From Proteobacteria bacterium UBA1844 (lineage in GTDB: Bacteria; Pseudomonadota; Gammaproteobacteria; Steroidobacterales; Woeseiaceae), in assembly GCA_002338615.1 (NCBI GenBank), contig DDIS01000052.1, forward strand, positions 17,536 through 32,746: a DNA stretch of 15,211 bases, in the 5' to 3' direction. The position numbers and the translations under genes were made by a program. Below the pieces are notes generated by a model that worked only from the letters and a program-made list of their open reading frames with translations, did no database searches and had not been told where the DNA came from. Positions 1 to 7,599 of this stretch are shown here, piece after piece. The stretch's first letter is position 1; the number at the start of each line of letters is the position of its first letter.

Positions 1-1
1 C

Positions 2-1852
2 AACGGCAGCGACTACTCGGCTGCCATATTTGCAGCACTATGCGGTGCGCGGGAACTCAGCATCTGGACCGACGTCGACGGCATTATGAGTGCCGACCCG
101 AATCGCGTTCCGGAGGCGCGTGTGATCGAGTGTATGACCTACAGCGAAGCGATGGAGCTGGCTTATTTCGGAGCCAAAGTCATCCATCCGCAAACACTGG
201 GACCGGTCATTGCGAACAATATTCCGCTGATCATCCGGAATAGTCACAATCCGGCACACCCGGGCAGCCGGATCGCCAAAGACATGTCCTCGACGGACAA
301 TATCAAGGGGATTACGGCCATTGGTGGGCTCGCACTCGTCAATATCGAGGGCGCAGGGATGATTGGCGTGCCGGGTACCGCAGAACGGCTGTTCGAATCG
401 CTGCGCAGCGCCGGGGTATCAGTGACGTTGATATCGCAGGCGAGCTCCGAACATTCGATCTGTATCGCCGTACCGGATGAATTCGCCGTGCGCGCCAAGG
501 ACGTGGTTGCCGCAGCCTTCGCCGTCGAACTCGAGAGCGGCCAGATCCACAACGTCGAGATCACACCGGCGCAAAGCATTGTTGCCGTGGTTGGCGATGG
601 CATGGCCGGCACGCCAGGTGTTGCCGCACGTTTTTTCGGTACGCTCGGTCGCGCCGGCATAAACATTCGTGCCATTGCGCAAGGCTCGTCGGAAAGAAAT
701 ATTTCGGCCGTGATTGATTCGGACGAGGCAACCCGTGCACTACGCGCCGCGCACTCAGGTTTTTACCTCTCTGCCAAAACATTGTCGATCGGGCTGATTG
801 GTCCCGGGACGGTCGGGCGAACCCTGTTGCAGCAACTGCACAAACAGGCGGCGAGGCTCGAATCGGATTTCAATATTGACCTCAGGGTGCGCGCCATTGC
901 GCGCTCCGGTTCGATGTTGCTGGGAGAGCGGCGCATCTCACTGGAGCACTGGGCGGACGACTTCGCGGCCAACAAGGTGCCGCTCGACCTCGCTGAATTC
1001 GAACGGCATATCAATCCGGATCACCTGCCACACCCGGTTATCATCGATTGCACAGCCAGCAGCGAGATTGCATCGCATTACGCGGGTTGGTTATCACGTG
1101 GCATCAGTATTATCACGCCCAACAAGAAGGCATTCAGTGGCCGATTTGCGGATTACAAGGAATTGAAGGAGCAGGCACGGAAGGGTAGCGCCTACTATTT
1201 TTATGAACCAACCGTGGGCGCGGCACTACCGATCATCAGCACATTGCGCGACCTGATCCTTACGGGCGATGAAGTACGCTCTATCCAGGGTATTTTCTCA
1301 GGCACGCTCGCGTACTTGTTTAACGTGTACGATGGCACGACGCCGTTCTCGGAAATAGTGCGCAATGCTAAAGACAGCGGTTACACGGAGCCGGATCCGC
1401 GTGATGACCTGTCTGGCATGGACGTGGCGCGCAAGCTCACGATTCTTGCACGGGAACTCGGCCAGTCGATCGAGATTGGCGACTTTCCGGTGCAGAACCT
1501 GATTCCCGAAGCGCTGCGTGATGCCAGTATCGATGTGTTTCTCGCGCGCCTGTCGGACTACGATGACGACATGAAAAAACTGTATGAAGATGCGCGTGCG
1601 AACGGCAGTACCTTGCGTTACATCGCACGCCTGGGTGCGGATGGTAAAGCCAGCGTCGGGCTGGACGCCATCAGTGCCGGGCATGCCTTCAGCAACATCA
1701 ACCTGACCGATAACATCGTGCAATTCGAAACCGCGCGTTATTCCTCGAATCCACTGGTTGTCCAAGGCCCCGGCGCTGGCCCTGAAGTAACGGCCGGCGG
1801 CGTGTTCGCGGACCTGCTGCGGCTTTCCAGCTACCTGAGCAGTGGCCATTGA
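2..1852 (+). CDS. thrA: Bifunctional aspartokinase / homoserine dehydrogenase I (5' truncated by window edge)
   Basis: This cytoplasmic fused enzyme phosphorylates aspartate and later reduces aspartate semialdehyde to homoserine. The frame is open from base 2, and the first in-window residues, NGSDYSA, are the aspartokinase motif, so about 200 N-terminal residues lie upstream. The 616 visible residues hold the end of the kinase (WTDVDG, YFGAKVIHP), two ACT regulatory repeats (roughly residues 100-165 and 190-240, the second with VVGDGM and IAQGSSERNIS), and a homoserine dehydrogenase from about residue 260. That domain shows the nucleotide-binding GLIGPGTVG (791-817), TPNKKA (1115-1132) and GYTEPDPRDDLSGMDVARKL. 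The order matches E. coli ThrA (820 aa). The ACT repeats imply feedback control by threonine, as known for the family. The dehydrogenase reads VGAALP where E. coli has VGAGLP. The stop overlaps the thrB start by 11 bases. Confidence 0.97.
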   Translation, partial: NGSDYSAAIFAALCGARELSIWTDVDGIMSADPNRVPEARVIECMTYSEAMELAYFGAKVIHPQTLGPVIANNIPLIIRNSHNPAHPGSRIAKDMSSTDNIKGITAIGGLALVNIEGAGMIGVPGTAERLFESLRSAGVSVTLISQASSEHSICIAVPDEFAVRAKDVVAAAFAVELESGQIHNVEITPAQSIVAVVGDGMAGTPGVAARFFGTLGRAGINIRAIAQGSSERNISAVIDSDEATRALRAAHSGFYLSAKTLSIGLIGPGTVGRTLLQQLHKQAARLESDFNIDLRVRAIARSGSMLLGERRISLEHWADDFAANKVPLDLAEFERHINPDHLPHPVIIDCTASSEIASHYAGWLSRGISIITPNKKAFSGRFADYKELKEQARKGSAYYFYEPTVGAALPIISTLRDLILTGDEVRSIQGIFSGTLAYLFNVYDGTTPFSEIVRNAKDSGYTEPDPRDDLSGMDVARKLTILARELGQSIEIGDFPVQNLIPEALRDASIDVFLARLSDYDDDMKKLYEDARANGSTLRYIARLGADGKASVGLDAISAGHAFSNINLTDNIVQFETARYSSNPLVVQGPGAGPEVTAGGVFADLLRLSSYLSSGH

Positions 1853-2801
1853 CGTGACGGACTCGACGATCGCTTTTGCGCCTGCGTCCATTGGCAACGT
1901 TGCTGTCGGATTTGACATGCTGGGCCTTGCGCTGGAGGGCGTGGGCGACAGGGTTGGAGCGGAGCGTCGCAGCGAGTATGGCATCAGCATCAGTGCCGTT
2001 TATGGACTGGATGGGCTGGAACATCCGTACTTGCCGGCCGAGCCTGGCAAAAATACGGCGTCGATTGCGGCCGAAGCGCTGTGGCAAGAGCATGGCGACG
2101 ACGGTGGTGCTGCGTTGACAATATTTAAAGGCGTGCCGTTGCAGTCGGGTATGGGCAGTTCGGCGGCGTCTGCCGTTGCGGCCGTTGTCGCTGTTAACGC
2201 ATTGCTGTTAAAGCCGCTCCCTGTACAAGATCTGCTGCACTTCGCCATGGCGGGCGAACAGTACGCGAGTGGCGGGTTGCACGCAGACAACGTAGCGCCA
2301 AGCCTGTTTGGCGGCCTGGTATTTTGTCCATCGGTCCTGTTGCCCGAGACCGTCTGCTTGCCAGTACCCACCGGCATCAGTGCTGTGCTGGTACATCCGG
2401 AGCTGCAGATCAATACGGCACACGCGCGCAAGGGATTGAGTGCAACCTACAGCATGCAGCAATGGCTTGAGCAGCAAGCCTATCTTGGAGGCTTTATTGC
2501 AGCCTGTGCCAGCAACGATCACGACTTGCTCGCGAAATCCCTGAAAGACGTAATTATTGAACCACAGCGCGCTGCCTCGGTTGCCTGTTTTCCTGCTGTT
2601 CGCGACGCAGCGATGGACAACGGCGCGCTTGGGTGCAGTCTCTCCGGGAGCGGTCCCAGCATTTTTGCACTGGTTCAGAGCCAGCGTGCCGAAGCTCTTT
2701 CGGCACAGATGGCCGAGGCGTGCCGGAACATGGGCATTGAGTGCCAGTCCTGGATCAGTTCCATGTCCGCACCCGGTGCGTACCTCGAGAGTTCAGCGTG
2801 A
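1842..2801 (+). CDS. thrB: Homoserine kinase (GHMP family)
   Basis: This cytoplasmic enzyme phosphorylates L-homoserine with ATP, the step between ThrA and ThrC. The 319-residue product has the GHMP layout. The N-terminal segment is FAPASIGNVAVGFDMLGLAL. The glycine/serine-rich ATP loop PLQSGMGSSAAS is at about residues 99-110. The C-terminal GHMP motif SLSGSGPS is at about 266-273. Length fits the family (about 310 aa). The GTG start at 1842 lies inside the end of thrA and gives the expected N-terminus; a second in-frame GTG at 1854 is possible. No strong ribosome binding site is visible, which fits translation coupled to thrA. The stop overlaps the thrC start by 4 bases. Confidence 0.95.
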   Translation: MAIDVTDSTIAFAPASIGNVAVGFDMLGLALEGVGDRVGAERRSEYGISISAVYGLDGLEHPYLPAEPGKNTASIAAEALWQEHGDDGGAALTIFKGVPLQSGMGSSAASAVAAVVAVNALLLKPLPVQDLLHFAMAGEQYASGGLHADNVAPSLFGGLVFCPSVLLPETVCLPVPTGISAVLVHPELQINTAHARKGLSATYSMQQWLEQQAYLGGFIAACASNDHDLLAKSLKDVIIEPQRAASVACFPAVRDAAMDNGALGCSLSGSGPSIFALVQSQRAEALSAQMAEACRNMGIECQSWISSMSAPGAYLESSA

Positions 2802-4096
2802 ACTATTTCAGTACGCGTGGTGCTGGCCCGGTCTCTCTTCACGACGCTTTACGCCAGGGCATCGCGGACGATGGCGGATTATACCTGCCAGAGTATTGGC
2901 CGAACTTTTCGCTGGACGATTTTGTCCCAGGTGCGTCCATACAGACAGTTGCAGAAACCTTGCTCCGGCCATTTTTTGCAGGTTCCCCTCTTGCACCGGA
3001 ACTTGGCGCCATACTCGATGAGACCTTTCGATTCCCGATTCCGGAACAGGCGTTACCGGGTGCGAATGCCTCGATGCTGGAACTTTTTCACGGTCCGACC
3101 GCTGCGTTCAAAGATGTAGGCGCAGGCTTTCTCGCAGCCTGTCTCTCGCGGCTCGAAGGAGATGCTGACAGTCCGCTGTGCATACTGGTGGCGACCTCGG
3201 GCGACACGGGTGGTGCAGTCGCTGCAGCGTTCGACCAAAAGCCGGGTATGCGAGTCGTGGTGCTGTTTCCCGCGGGACGGGTGTCGGAGCGACAGGAAAA
3301 ACAACTCTGCTGCTGGGGCGACAATGTGCTGTCGCTAAAAGTGCGTGGCAGCTTTGATGACTGCCAGGCACTGGTCAAAGCCGCACTCGCGGATGATGAT
3401 TTGCAGCAACGCTATCGCTTCAGTTCTGCCAACAGTATCAATATTGGCAGGCTGTTACCGCAGGCAACCTATTACGCCGCAGCCAGCTTGAGTCATTTTC
3501 GCGCAAGAGGTACCTGTCCCGGCTTTGTCATTCCGACCGGCAACCTGGGCAACGCGCTTGCTTGTGTCCTGGTACGGAAAATGGGTCTGCCCGTCGGGCC
3601 CATCATGCTTGCGACCAATGCCAACCGGAGCATTCCGGATTACTTCGCATCACTTGAATGGCAACCGAGGCCAAGTATTGCAACGCTCGCGTCGGCGATG
3701 GATGTCGGTGATCCGAGTAATATGGAGCGATTGCGCCATGTACTTGGTGATGCCGAAGTTCTGCGTGAAGAATTGGCGGTCGTGTCAGTCAGCGATGTCG
3801 ATATTCGCAAGGAGATCAAAAGGAGCTATTCCGAATTCGGGCTGTCGGTTTGTCCGCATACGGCAACTGCGCTCCATGCCTGGCGTACAATGGATGCCCG
3901 CACGCGCGAAAGTGCGCACTGGATACTGGTGGCTACCGCTCACGCGGCGAAGTTTGAAACAATCGTTGAACCGATTACTGGTAGCACGATACCCTTACCG
4001 GCGGAGCTTGCTGACATTCTGTCGCGGCCGAGCTCAAGTATACTGATTGAACCGACGCGCGATGCTTTTGCGAACGCGCTAGGGAGAAATTTTTGA
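2798..4096 (+). CDS. thrC: Threonine synthase (PLP-dependent)
   Basis: This enzyme converts O-phosphohomoserine to threonine and phosphate, the last step of the pathway. The start is the GTG at 2798, in a GTGA overlap with the thrB stop. From there the protein reads MNYFSTRGAG, the usual ThrC N-terminus, and is 432 aa (E. coli 428). A longer open frame exists upstream, but its extra residues lie inside thrB and are not ThrC-like. The PLP-binding lysine is K105 in FHGPTAAFKDVGAGF. ATSGDTGGA (about 132-140) and PTGNLGNAL are the substrate and cofactor phosphate loops of fold-type II PLP enzymes. The domain order, with N-terminal GGLYLPE, is that of the ThrC family. The TGA stop overlaps the following TTG start. 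Confidence 0.96.
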   Translation: MNYFSTRGAGPVSLHDALRQGIADDGGLYLPEYWPNFSLDDFVPGASIQTVAETLLRPFFAGSPLAPELGAILDETFRFPIPEQALPGANASMLELFHGPTAAFKDVGAGFLAACLSRLEGDADSPLCILVATSGDTGGAVAAAFDQKPGMRVVVLFPAGRVSERQEKQLCCWGDNVLSLKVRGSFDDCQALVKAALADDDLQQRYRFSSANSINIGRLLPQATYYAAASLSHFRARGTCPGFVIPTGNLGNALACVLVRKMGLPVGPIMLATNANRSIPDYFASLEWQPRPSIATLASAMDVGDPSNMERLRHVLGDAEVLREELAVVSVSDVDIRKEIKRSYSEFGLSVCPHTATALHAWRTMDARTRESAHWILVATAHAAKFETIVEPITGSTIPLPAELADILSRPSSSILIEPTRDAFANALGRNF

Positions 4097-4686
4097 CCAC
4101 GGTAAAGAATGTGCTCGAAGAAGTGATTGCTTTGCCGTACCTGCCGTGGATTGCGGGCGTGCTGCTGTTGTTGCTGCTGTGGCTGGCCTACCGTGTCTTT
4201 GGGCGGCGTAAGTCAAAGCTGTCGCAGATTCTTGATACCATCAGTTTTGACCGGGTGCGTGATCTCGTTCTCCCGAATGGAGATGATGGCGAAATTCTGA
4301 TCGACCGCCTGCTGCTCACATCGCAGGGCTTGCTGATCCTTGAAATCAAGGAAGTGCAGGGAACCGTATTCGGCAGCAACAAGATGCAGGACTGGACGGT
4401 CATTGCGAGCCCACGCCGCTATACGTTCCCGAATCCTCAACCGGGCCTGTACGATCGCCTGGCGGCAGTGCGCGAAGTTGTTCGACAAATTCCGGTCGAA
4501 GGCCGAATACTGTTTCTCGACGGCGCCGAGTTTCCAAAAGGTGTGCCTGACCTCGTGGTCACGCTCGATGAGCTGGCGCGCGATTTTGGCGAGCAAAACA
4601 GCAAATCGGCGCAAGCCAAGATAGACGCCTTCATGCCACACTGGCAAGCTGTGAAGAAGGGCATGTTAACGGCATCGTCCGAATAA
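4093..4686 (+). CDS. Membrane-anchored NERD (nuclease-related) domain protein
   Basis: The 197-residue protein begins at TTG 4093, in a TTGA overlap with the thrC stop and 5 bases after the ribosome binding site AGGGAGA (4081-4087). Residues about 17-36 form one hydrophobic segment (WIAGVLLLLLLWLAYRVF), followed by basic GRRKSK, so the rest should be cytoplasmic. Residues about 60-104 resemble the NERD domain: PNGDDGEILID, then LLILEIKEVQG, then WTVI. D71, E84 and K86 match the D...ExK pattern of restriction-endonuclease-like folds. NERD domains are predicted nucleases or nucleic-acid-binding modules, and some sit on membrane proteins. No biochemical role can be read from the sequence, and no link to threonine synthesis is evident. 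The position as fourth gene of the thr operon implies co-expression. Family call moderately sure, function unknown. Confidence 0.75.
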   Translation: MTTVKNVLEEVIALPYLPWIAGVLLLLLLWLAYRVFGRRKSKLSQILDTISFDRVRDLVLPNGDDGEILIDRLLLTSQGLLILEIKEVQGTVFGSNKMQDWTVIASPRRYTFPNPQPGLYDRLAAVREVVRQIPVEGRILFLDGAEFPKGVPDLVVTLDELARDFGEQNSKSAQAKIDAFMPHWQAVKKGMLTASSE

Positions 4687-4697
4687 CGCCGGCATCC

Positions 4698-4777
4698 GGG
4701 ATTCGTTGTTCGTGGGAGCGGCATCCTGCCGCGATGCGGTGCCGGGCGATCGCGCCGGGACGGCGCTCCTACAGTTC
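4698..4777. repeat. 80-bp tandem repeat, copy 1, containing a REPIN
   Basis: First copy of an exact-period 80-bp duplication. It contains two inverted REP-like hairpins. The left one (4712-4732) has foot GTGG, then GA, stem GCGGC, loop ATCCT and stem GCCGC. The right one (4752-4772), read on the minus strand, has foot GTAG, then GA, stem GCGCC, loop GTCCC and stem GGCGC. A foot tetranucleotide of the GTAG type followed by a short hairpin is the hallmark of REP sequences mobilised by RAYT transposases. No RAYT gene is in the window. It sits just after the NERD gene and may also act as a transcription or mRNA-stability boundary. Confidence 0.85.
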
Positions 4778-4857
4778 GGGATTCGTTGTTCGTGGGAGCG
4801 GCATCCTGCCGCGATGCGGTGCCGGGTGATCGCGCCGGGACGGCGCTCCTACGGTTC
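4778..4857. repeat. 80-bp tandem repeat, copy 2, containing a REPIN
   Basis: Second copy, directly abutting copy 1 and differing at two positions: T instead of C at 4827, and G instead of A at 4853. Its hairpins lie at 4792-4812 and 4832-4852. The unit ends within the stop codon of tatD (4856-4858, minus strand), so the repeat fills nearly the whole gap between the two converging operons. The C-to-T change lies in the region between the two REP hairpins, so it does not disturb either stem. Confidence 0.85.
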
Positions 4858-5644
4858 AGGGCAGATCAAAAAAACGAATTGCATTTTCCCTTGTGAAATT
4901 TGCGACATCCGCGATGCTCTGACCTCGGGCTTCGGCCAGTACCTTCAGAACTTCCGGCAAGAATGCCGGCTCGTTGCGCCGTGATTTCGGTTTCGGTCGT
5001 AGTGTCCGCGGCAGCAGGTAGGGTGCGTCGGTCTCGATCATCAACCGGTCGTCAGGTATGGAGGCGACAAGCTCGTACAGGTCCTTGCCGCGTCGTTCAT
5101 CGCAAATCCAGCCGGTTATGCCAAGGTAGAGGCCCATCGATAAATAGTCGTTGAGGGCTGTGGCATCGCCTGTAAAGCAATGCGCGACGGCGCGCGAAAC
5201 TTTCCCCAACTGCGGCTCGAGTAAATCAATAAAGTCCTCATGCGCATCGCGCTGGTGCAGGAACAGCGGCAGACCAGTGTCAATGGCAATGTTGAGTTGT
5301 GCGCTGAGTGTCGAGCGTTGTGCCGCCCTGGGTGAAAAATTCCGAAAATAATCCAGGCCGCATTCGCCAATTGCCACGCACTGCGGGCGCTGCGCAAGAA
5401 CGCGAATTTGCTGGTCGCAACGTTCGTCGTAGTCGCTTGCGTGATGCGGATGCATGCCAGCGGTCGCGAACAGGCGACCCGGGTGCGCCACAGCCAGATC
5501 AAGCGCTGCCGCATTGCTGTCGTAGCTGCTGCCCGTGATGATAATACGCGAAACGTCGGCCGCAGCGGCCCGGTCGAGAACCTCATTCCGGTCTTCATCA
5601 AAGCTGTCGTGGGCGAGGTTCGCACCGATGTCGATCAGGTCCAT
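4856..5644 (-). CDS. tatD: TatD-family metal-dependent hydrolase / DNase
   Basis: TatD proteins are cytoplasmic TIM-barrel metalloenzymes with DNase/3'-5' exonuclease activity, proposed to act in DNA repair and fragment degradation. The 262-residue product matches E. coli TatD (260 aa) in its defining segments: DIGANL near the N-terminus, GMHPHH (about 63-68), AIGECGLDYFRNFS with E94, LHQRDAH with H130, AHCFTG with H155, GITGWICDERRG, ETDAPYLLPR with D206, and RRNEPAFLP. The expected metal ligands are present. DIGANL and DERRG point to TatD proper rather than YcfH or YjjV. I prefer the ATG at 5644; an in-frame TTG at 5647 would add one residue. It lies about 42 bases after the ABC permease and is probably the last gene of that transcript. 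Confidence 0.93.
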   Translation of the reverse strand: MDLIDIGANLAHDSFDEDRNEVLDRAAAADVSRIIITGSSYDSNAAALDLAVAHPGRLFATAGMHPHHASDYDERCDQQIRVLAQRPQCVAIGECGLDYFRNFSPRAAQRSTLSAQLNIAIDTGLPLFLHQRDAHEDFIDLLEPQLGKVSRAVAHCFTGDATALNDYLSMGLYLGITGWICDERRGKDLYELVASIPDDRLMIETDAPYLLPRTLRPKPKSRRNEPAFLPEVLKVLAEARGQSIADVANFTRENAIRFFDLP

Positions 5645-5686
5645 CAAGTCACCATTTTGCTTCTGCCGCGTTGCCCACTGGTCCCG

Positions 5687-6712
5687 CTATTTTGGCGTCC
5701 AGCGAAAAAGTGTCGCGCCGAGCCCGAGAAAAACAACGCTCATTGCGGTCAATGCGAGGACATGCGGCAGCACGTCTGCCAGTACGGCACCATCCAGCAT
5801 CACGGCTCTCGAGGCATCCAGGATATGAGTCAGCGGAAAAATCTGCGCAAGGGCGCGCATCGTATCACCGGCCCCTTCCAGGGAGAACCACACGCCAGAG
5901 AGCAACATCATTGGCCAGTTGATCAGGTTCAATAATCCGCCGGCCAGTTCTTCGCTCGTAACTCGCGCCGACACGAGCAGTCCGAGCGAGATCAGCGAGA
6001 TCGCACCGAGCGTCGCGATCAGGAATAGTGTGAGATAGCTGCCCTCCATGCGGGTATCGAGCAGCCAGTGCGTGCCAAGGTAGACAAACACGGTGATCGC
6101 CATGATCAGTACGAGCCGGGACGACACTTGCGCAATGATAAACTCGAGCGGCTGCAACGGCGTCGCGCGCAAACGCTTCAGAAAACCATTCTTGCGGTAA
6201 CGCACTACGACGTAGCCAACGCCAAACAGGCTGCTGAACATCATGTTCATACCAAGAATCCCGGGGAGAACCCATTCAGCATAGCGAATGGCCTTGCCGG
6301 ATATCTGTTCTTTCCGGAGCCCTTCCTGCGCCGGGCCGTCCGCTTGCAACAGCAGGCGCTCCGCAAAATAGCCCTTTGGTGATTCGGGATTGACCCAGTA
6401 GCTGGCCGGGGCGTCGAAGCGCACCAGCAGGTCGAGCTGGTGATGCTCAATTTTGCGGAACGCCGCGCGTTCGTCGTGAACGACAACAAAATCAATAAAA
6501 CGGGTCTTGAGGAATGGGTGTTGATCCCGATCAATCTGCTCACCTTGTTGCAATATTCCGATCGTAAATTCGTCCTTTCCATCACCACCGAATGCGAAGG
6601 ACAGGCCAAGAACAAGTGCAACGGGCAACACTATGTTCCATGCCAGCGTGCCGCGATCGCGTATGAATTCGCGATTGCGGGCCAGAAATATGGCATAGAT
6701 TCTCGTCAGCAT
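5687..6712 (-). CDS. ABC-2 type transporter permease
   Basis: Integral inner-membrane subunit of an exporter, 341 aa. The hydrophobic pattern fits six membrane helices: about 23-42, 148-170, 191-215, 226-250, 256-277 and 314-335. A large extracytoplasmic domain (about 43-145) lies between the first and second helices, which is typical of the ABC2_membrane_3-like group. The C-terminal region has a PLTHILDASRAVMLDG segment characteristic of ABC-2 permeases. The ATG at 6712 is two bases from the stop of the ATPase gene, so the two are surely co-expressed and form one transporter, presumably as a dimer of each subunit. The substrate cannot be told from the sequence; drug, lipid or polysaccharide export are all known for the superfamily. 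Confidence 0.9.
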   Translation of the reverse strand: MLTRIYAIFLARNREFIRDRGTLAWNIVLPVALVLGLSFAFGGDGKDEFTIGILQQGEQIDRDQHPFLKTRFIDFVVVHDERAAFRKIEHHQLDLLVRFDAPASYWVNPESPKGYFAERLLLQADGPAQEGLRKEQISGKAIRYAEWVLPGILGMNMMFSSLFGVGYVVVRYRKNGFLKRLRATPLQPLEFIIAQVSSRLVLIMAITVFVYLGTHWLLDTRMEGSYLTLFLIATLGAISLISLGLLVSARVTSEELAGGLLNLINWPMMLLSGVWFSLEGAGDTMRALAQIFPLTHILDASRAVMLDGAVLADVLPHVLALTAMSVVFLGLGATLFRWTPK

Positions 6713-6714
6713 GT

Positions 6715-7599
6715 TCAGGACCTCAGGGTATGGCCGGTAAGGTCGAGAAACAGGTCTTCGAGGTTTGGCTGGCGAATCTTGATGCGATTCAGGTTGATGA
6801 CCTTAGGTGCGAGAGCCGCCAGCGAGGTCGAGACGTCAGTCGACACGATCTCGACGATGCCAAGCTTGTCGAGGATGCGATGATCCATAGCGCCAAGGTC
6901 GCCGGTTATATCTTCGACCGGCAGTTCGATAATGAGCCCGGGATAGCGCTCGCGCAGCAGGTTATCGGGTGTTCCCTGCGTCACTATATTGCCGCTGTCC
7001 ATAATTGCGATCTCGTCGCAGAGCACCTGGGCCTCGTCCATGTAGTGCGTTGTCAGAATTACCGTCGTGCCGTCGGCTTTGATTCTCTTGACCAGGTCCC
7101 AGAAATTCCGCCGTGCCTGCGGGTCCAGCCCGGTCGTGGGTTCGTCCAGAAAAACAAGCCGCGGCCGGTTTACCAGTGCAACCGCCAGGAATAAACGCTG
7201 TCGCTGACCGCCCGAGAGCTTGCGATTGTCGCGATCCAGCAACTCGCCGAGGGAGCAGGCTGCAATGACGTCGTCGAGATTCGCACGGCGCCCGTACAGC
7301 TGCCGGAACATTTCGAGCGTCTCCCTGACAGTGATGTAATCCTGCAGGGCCGTCGCCTGGAACTGGATACCCACCTCTTCGCGAAAGCGCTGGCCGGCCG
7401 GCTTGCCCATATACCAGACTTCGCCGGACGTAGGCGGGGTGACGCCTTCGATGATCTCGACGGTTGTTGTCTTGCCAGCACCATTCGGCCCGAGCAGACC
7501 GAAGCAGATACCTTCGGTGACGCTGAAGCTCACGCCATCCACGGCCCGGACACCTGGGTACTGCTTGACGAGTTGACGGGCTTCCAGGGCGATGGACAT
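6715..7599 (-). CDS. ABC transporter ATP-binding protein (ABC-2 exporter ATPase)
   Basis: Nucleotide-binding subunit that drives the permease encoded next to it. All core motifs are present: Walker A GPNGAGKT (about 37-44), Q-loop at IQFQ (about 78-81), signature LSGGQ (128-132), Walker B LVFLDEP (148-154), D-loop GLDP and switch histidine in TTHYMDEA (H185). About 90 further C-terminal residues end in QPNLEDLFLDLTG, the tail usual in CcmA/DrrA-type exporter ATPases. The ATG at 7599 gives MSIALEARQLVKQYPGV, a normal N-terminus (294 aa). The open frame extends to a TTG at 7713, but those 38 residues have no family counterpart. No clear ribosome binding site precedes 7599, so the start is slightly uncertain. 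Transcription presumably begins in 7600-7745. Confidence 0.93.
   Translation of the reverse strand: MSIALEARQLVKQYPGVRAVDGVSFSVTEGICFGLLGPNGAGKTTTVEIIEGVTPPTSGEVWYMGKPAGQRFREEVGIQFQATALQDYITVRETLEMFRQLYGRRANLDDVIAACSLGELLDRDNRKLSGGQRQRLFLAVALVNRPRLVFLDEPTTGLDPQARRNFWDLVKRIKADGTTVILTTHYMDEAQVLCDEIAIMDSGNIVTQGTPDNLLRERYPGLIIELPVEDITGDLGAMDHRILDKLGIVEIVSTDVSTSLAALAPKVINLNRIKIRQPNLEDLFLDLTGHTLRS

Noticed and set aside
1298..1990. A 230-codon antisense frame opposite thrA and thrB
   Set aside because: It lies entirely opposite well-identified coding sequence with intact motifs; long antisense frames are common in GC-rich genes and this one shows no recognisable domain.
2741..2797. Longer thrC reading frame beginning inside thrB
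   Set aside because: The added residues are not ThrC-like; the GTG at 2798 yields the typical MNYFSTRG start in a 4-base overlap.
4706..4984. A 92-codon open frame starting inside the tandem repeats
   Set aside because: It is an accidental reading of the 80-bp repeat units and then runs antisense to the end of tatD; the protein shows no family features beyond the repeat itself.
5408..5935. A 175-codon frame opposite tatD and the ABC permease
   Set aside because: It crosses the gap between two confident genes on the other strand and has no recognisable domain or ribosome binding site.
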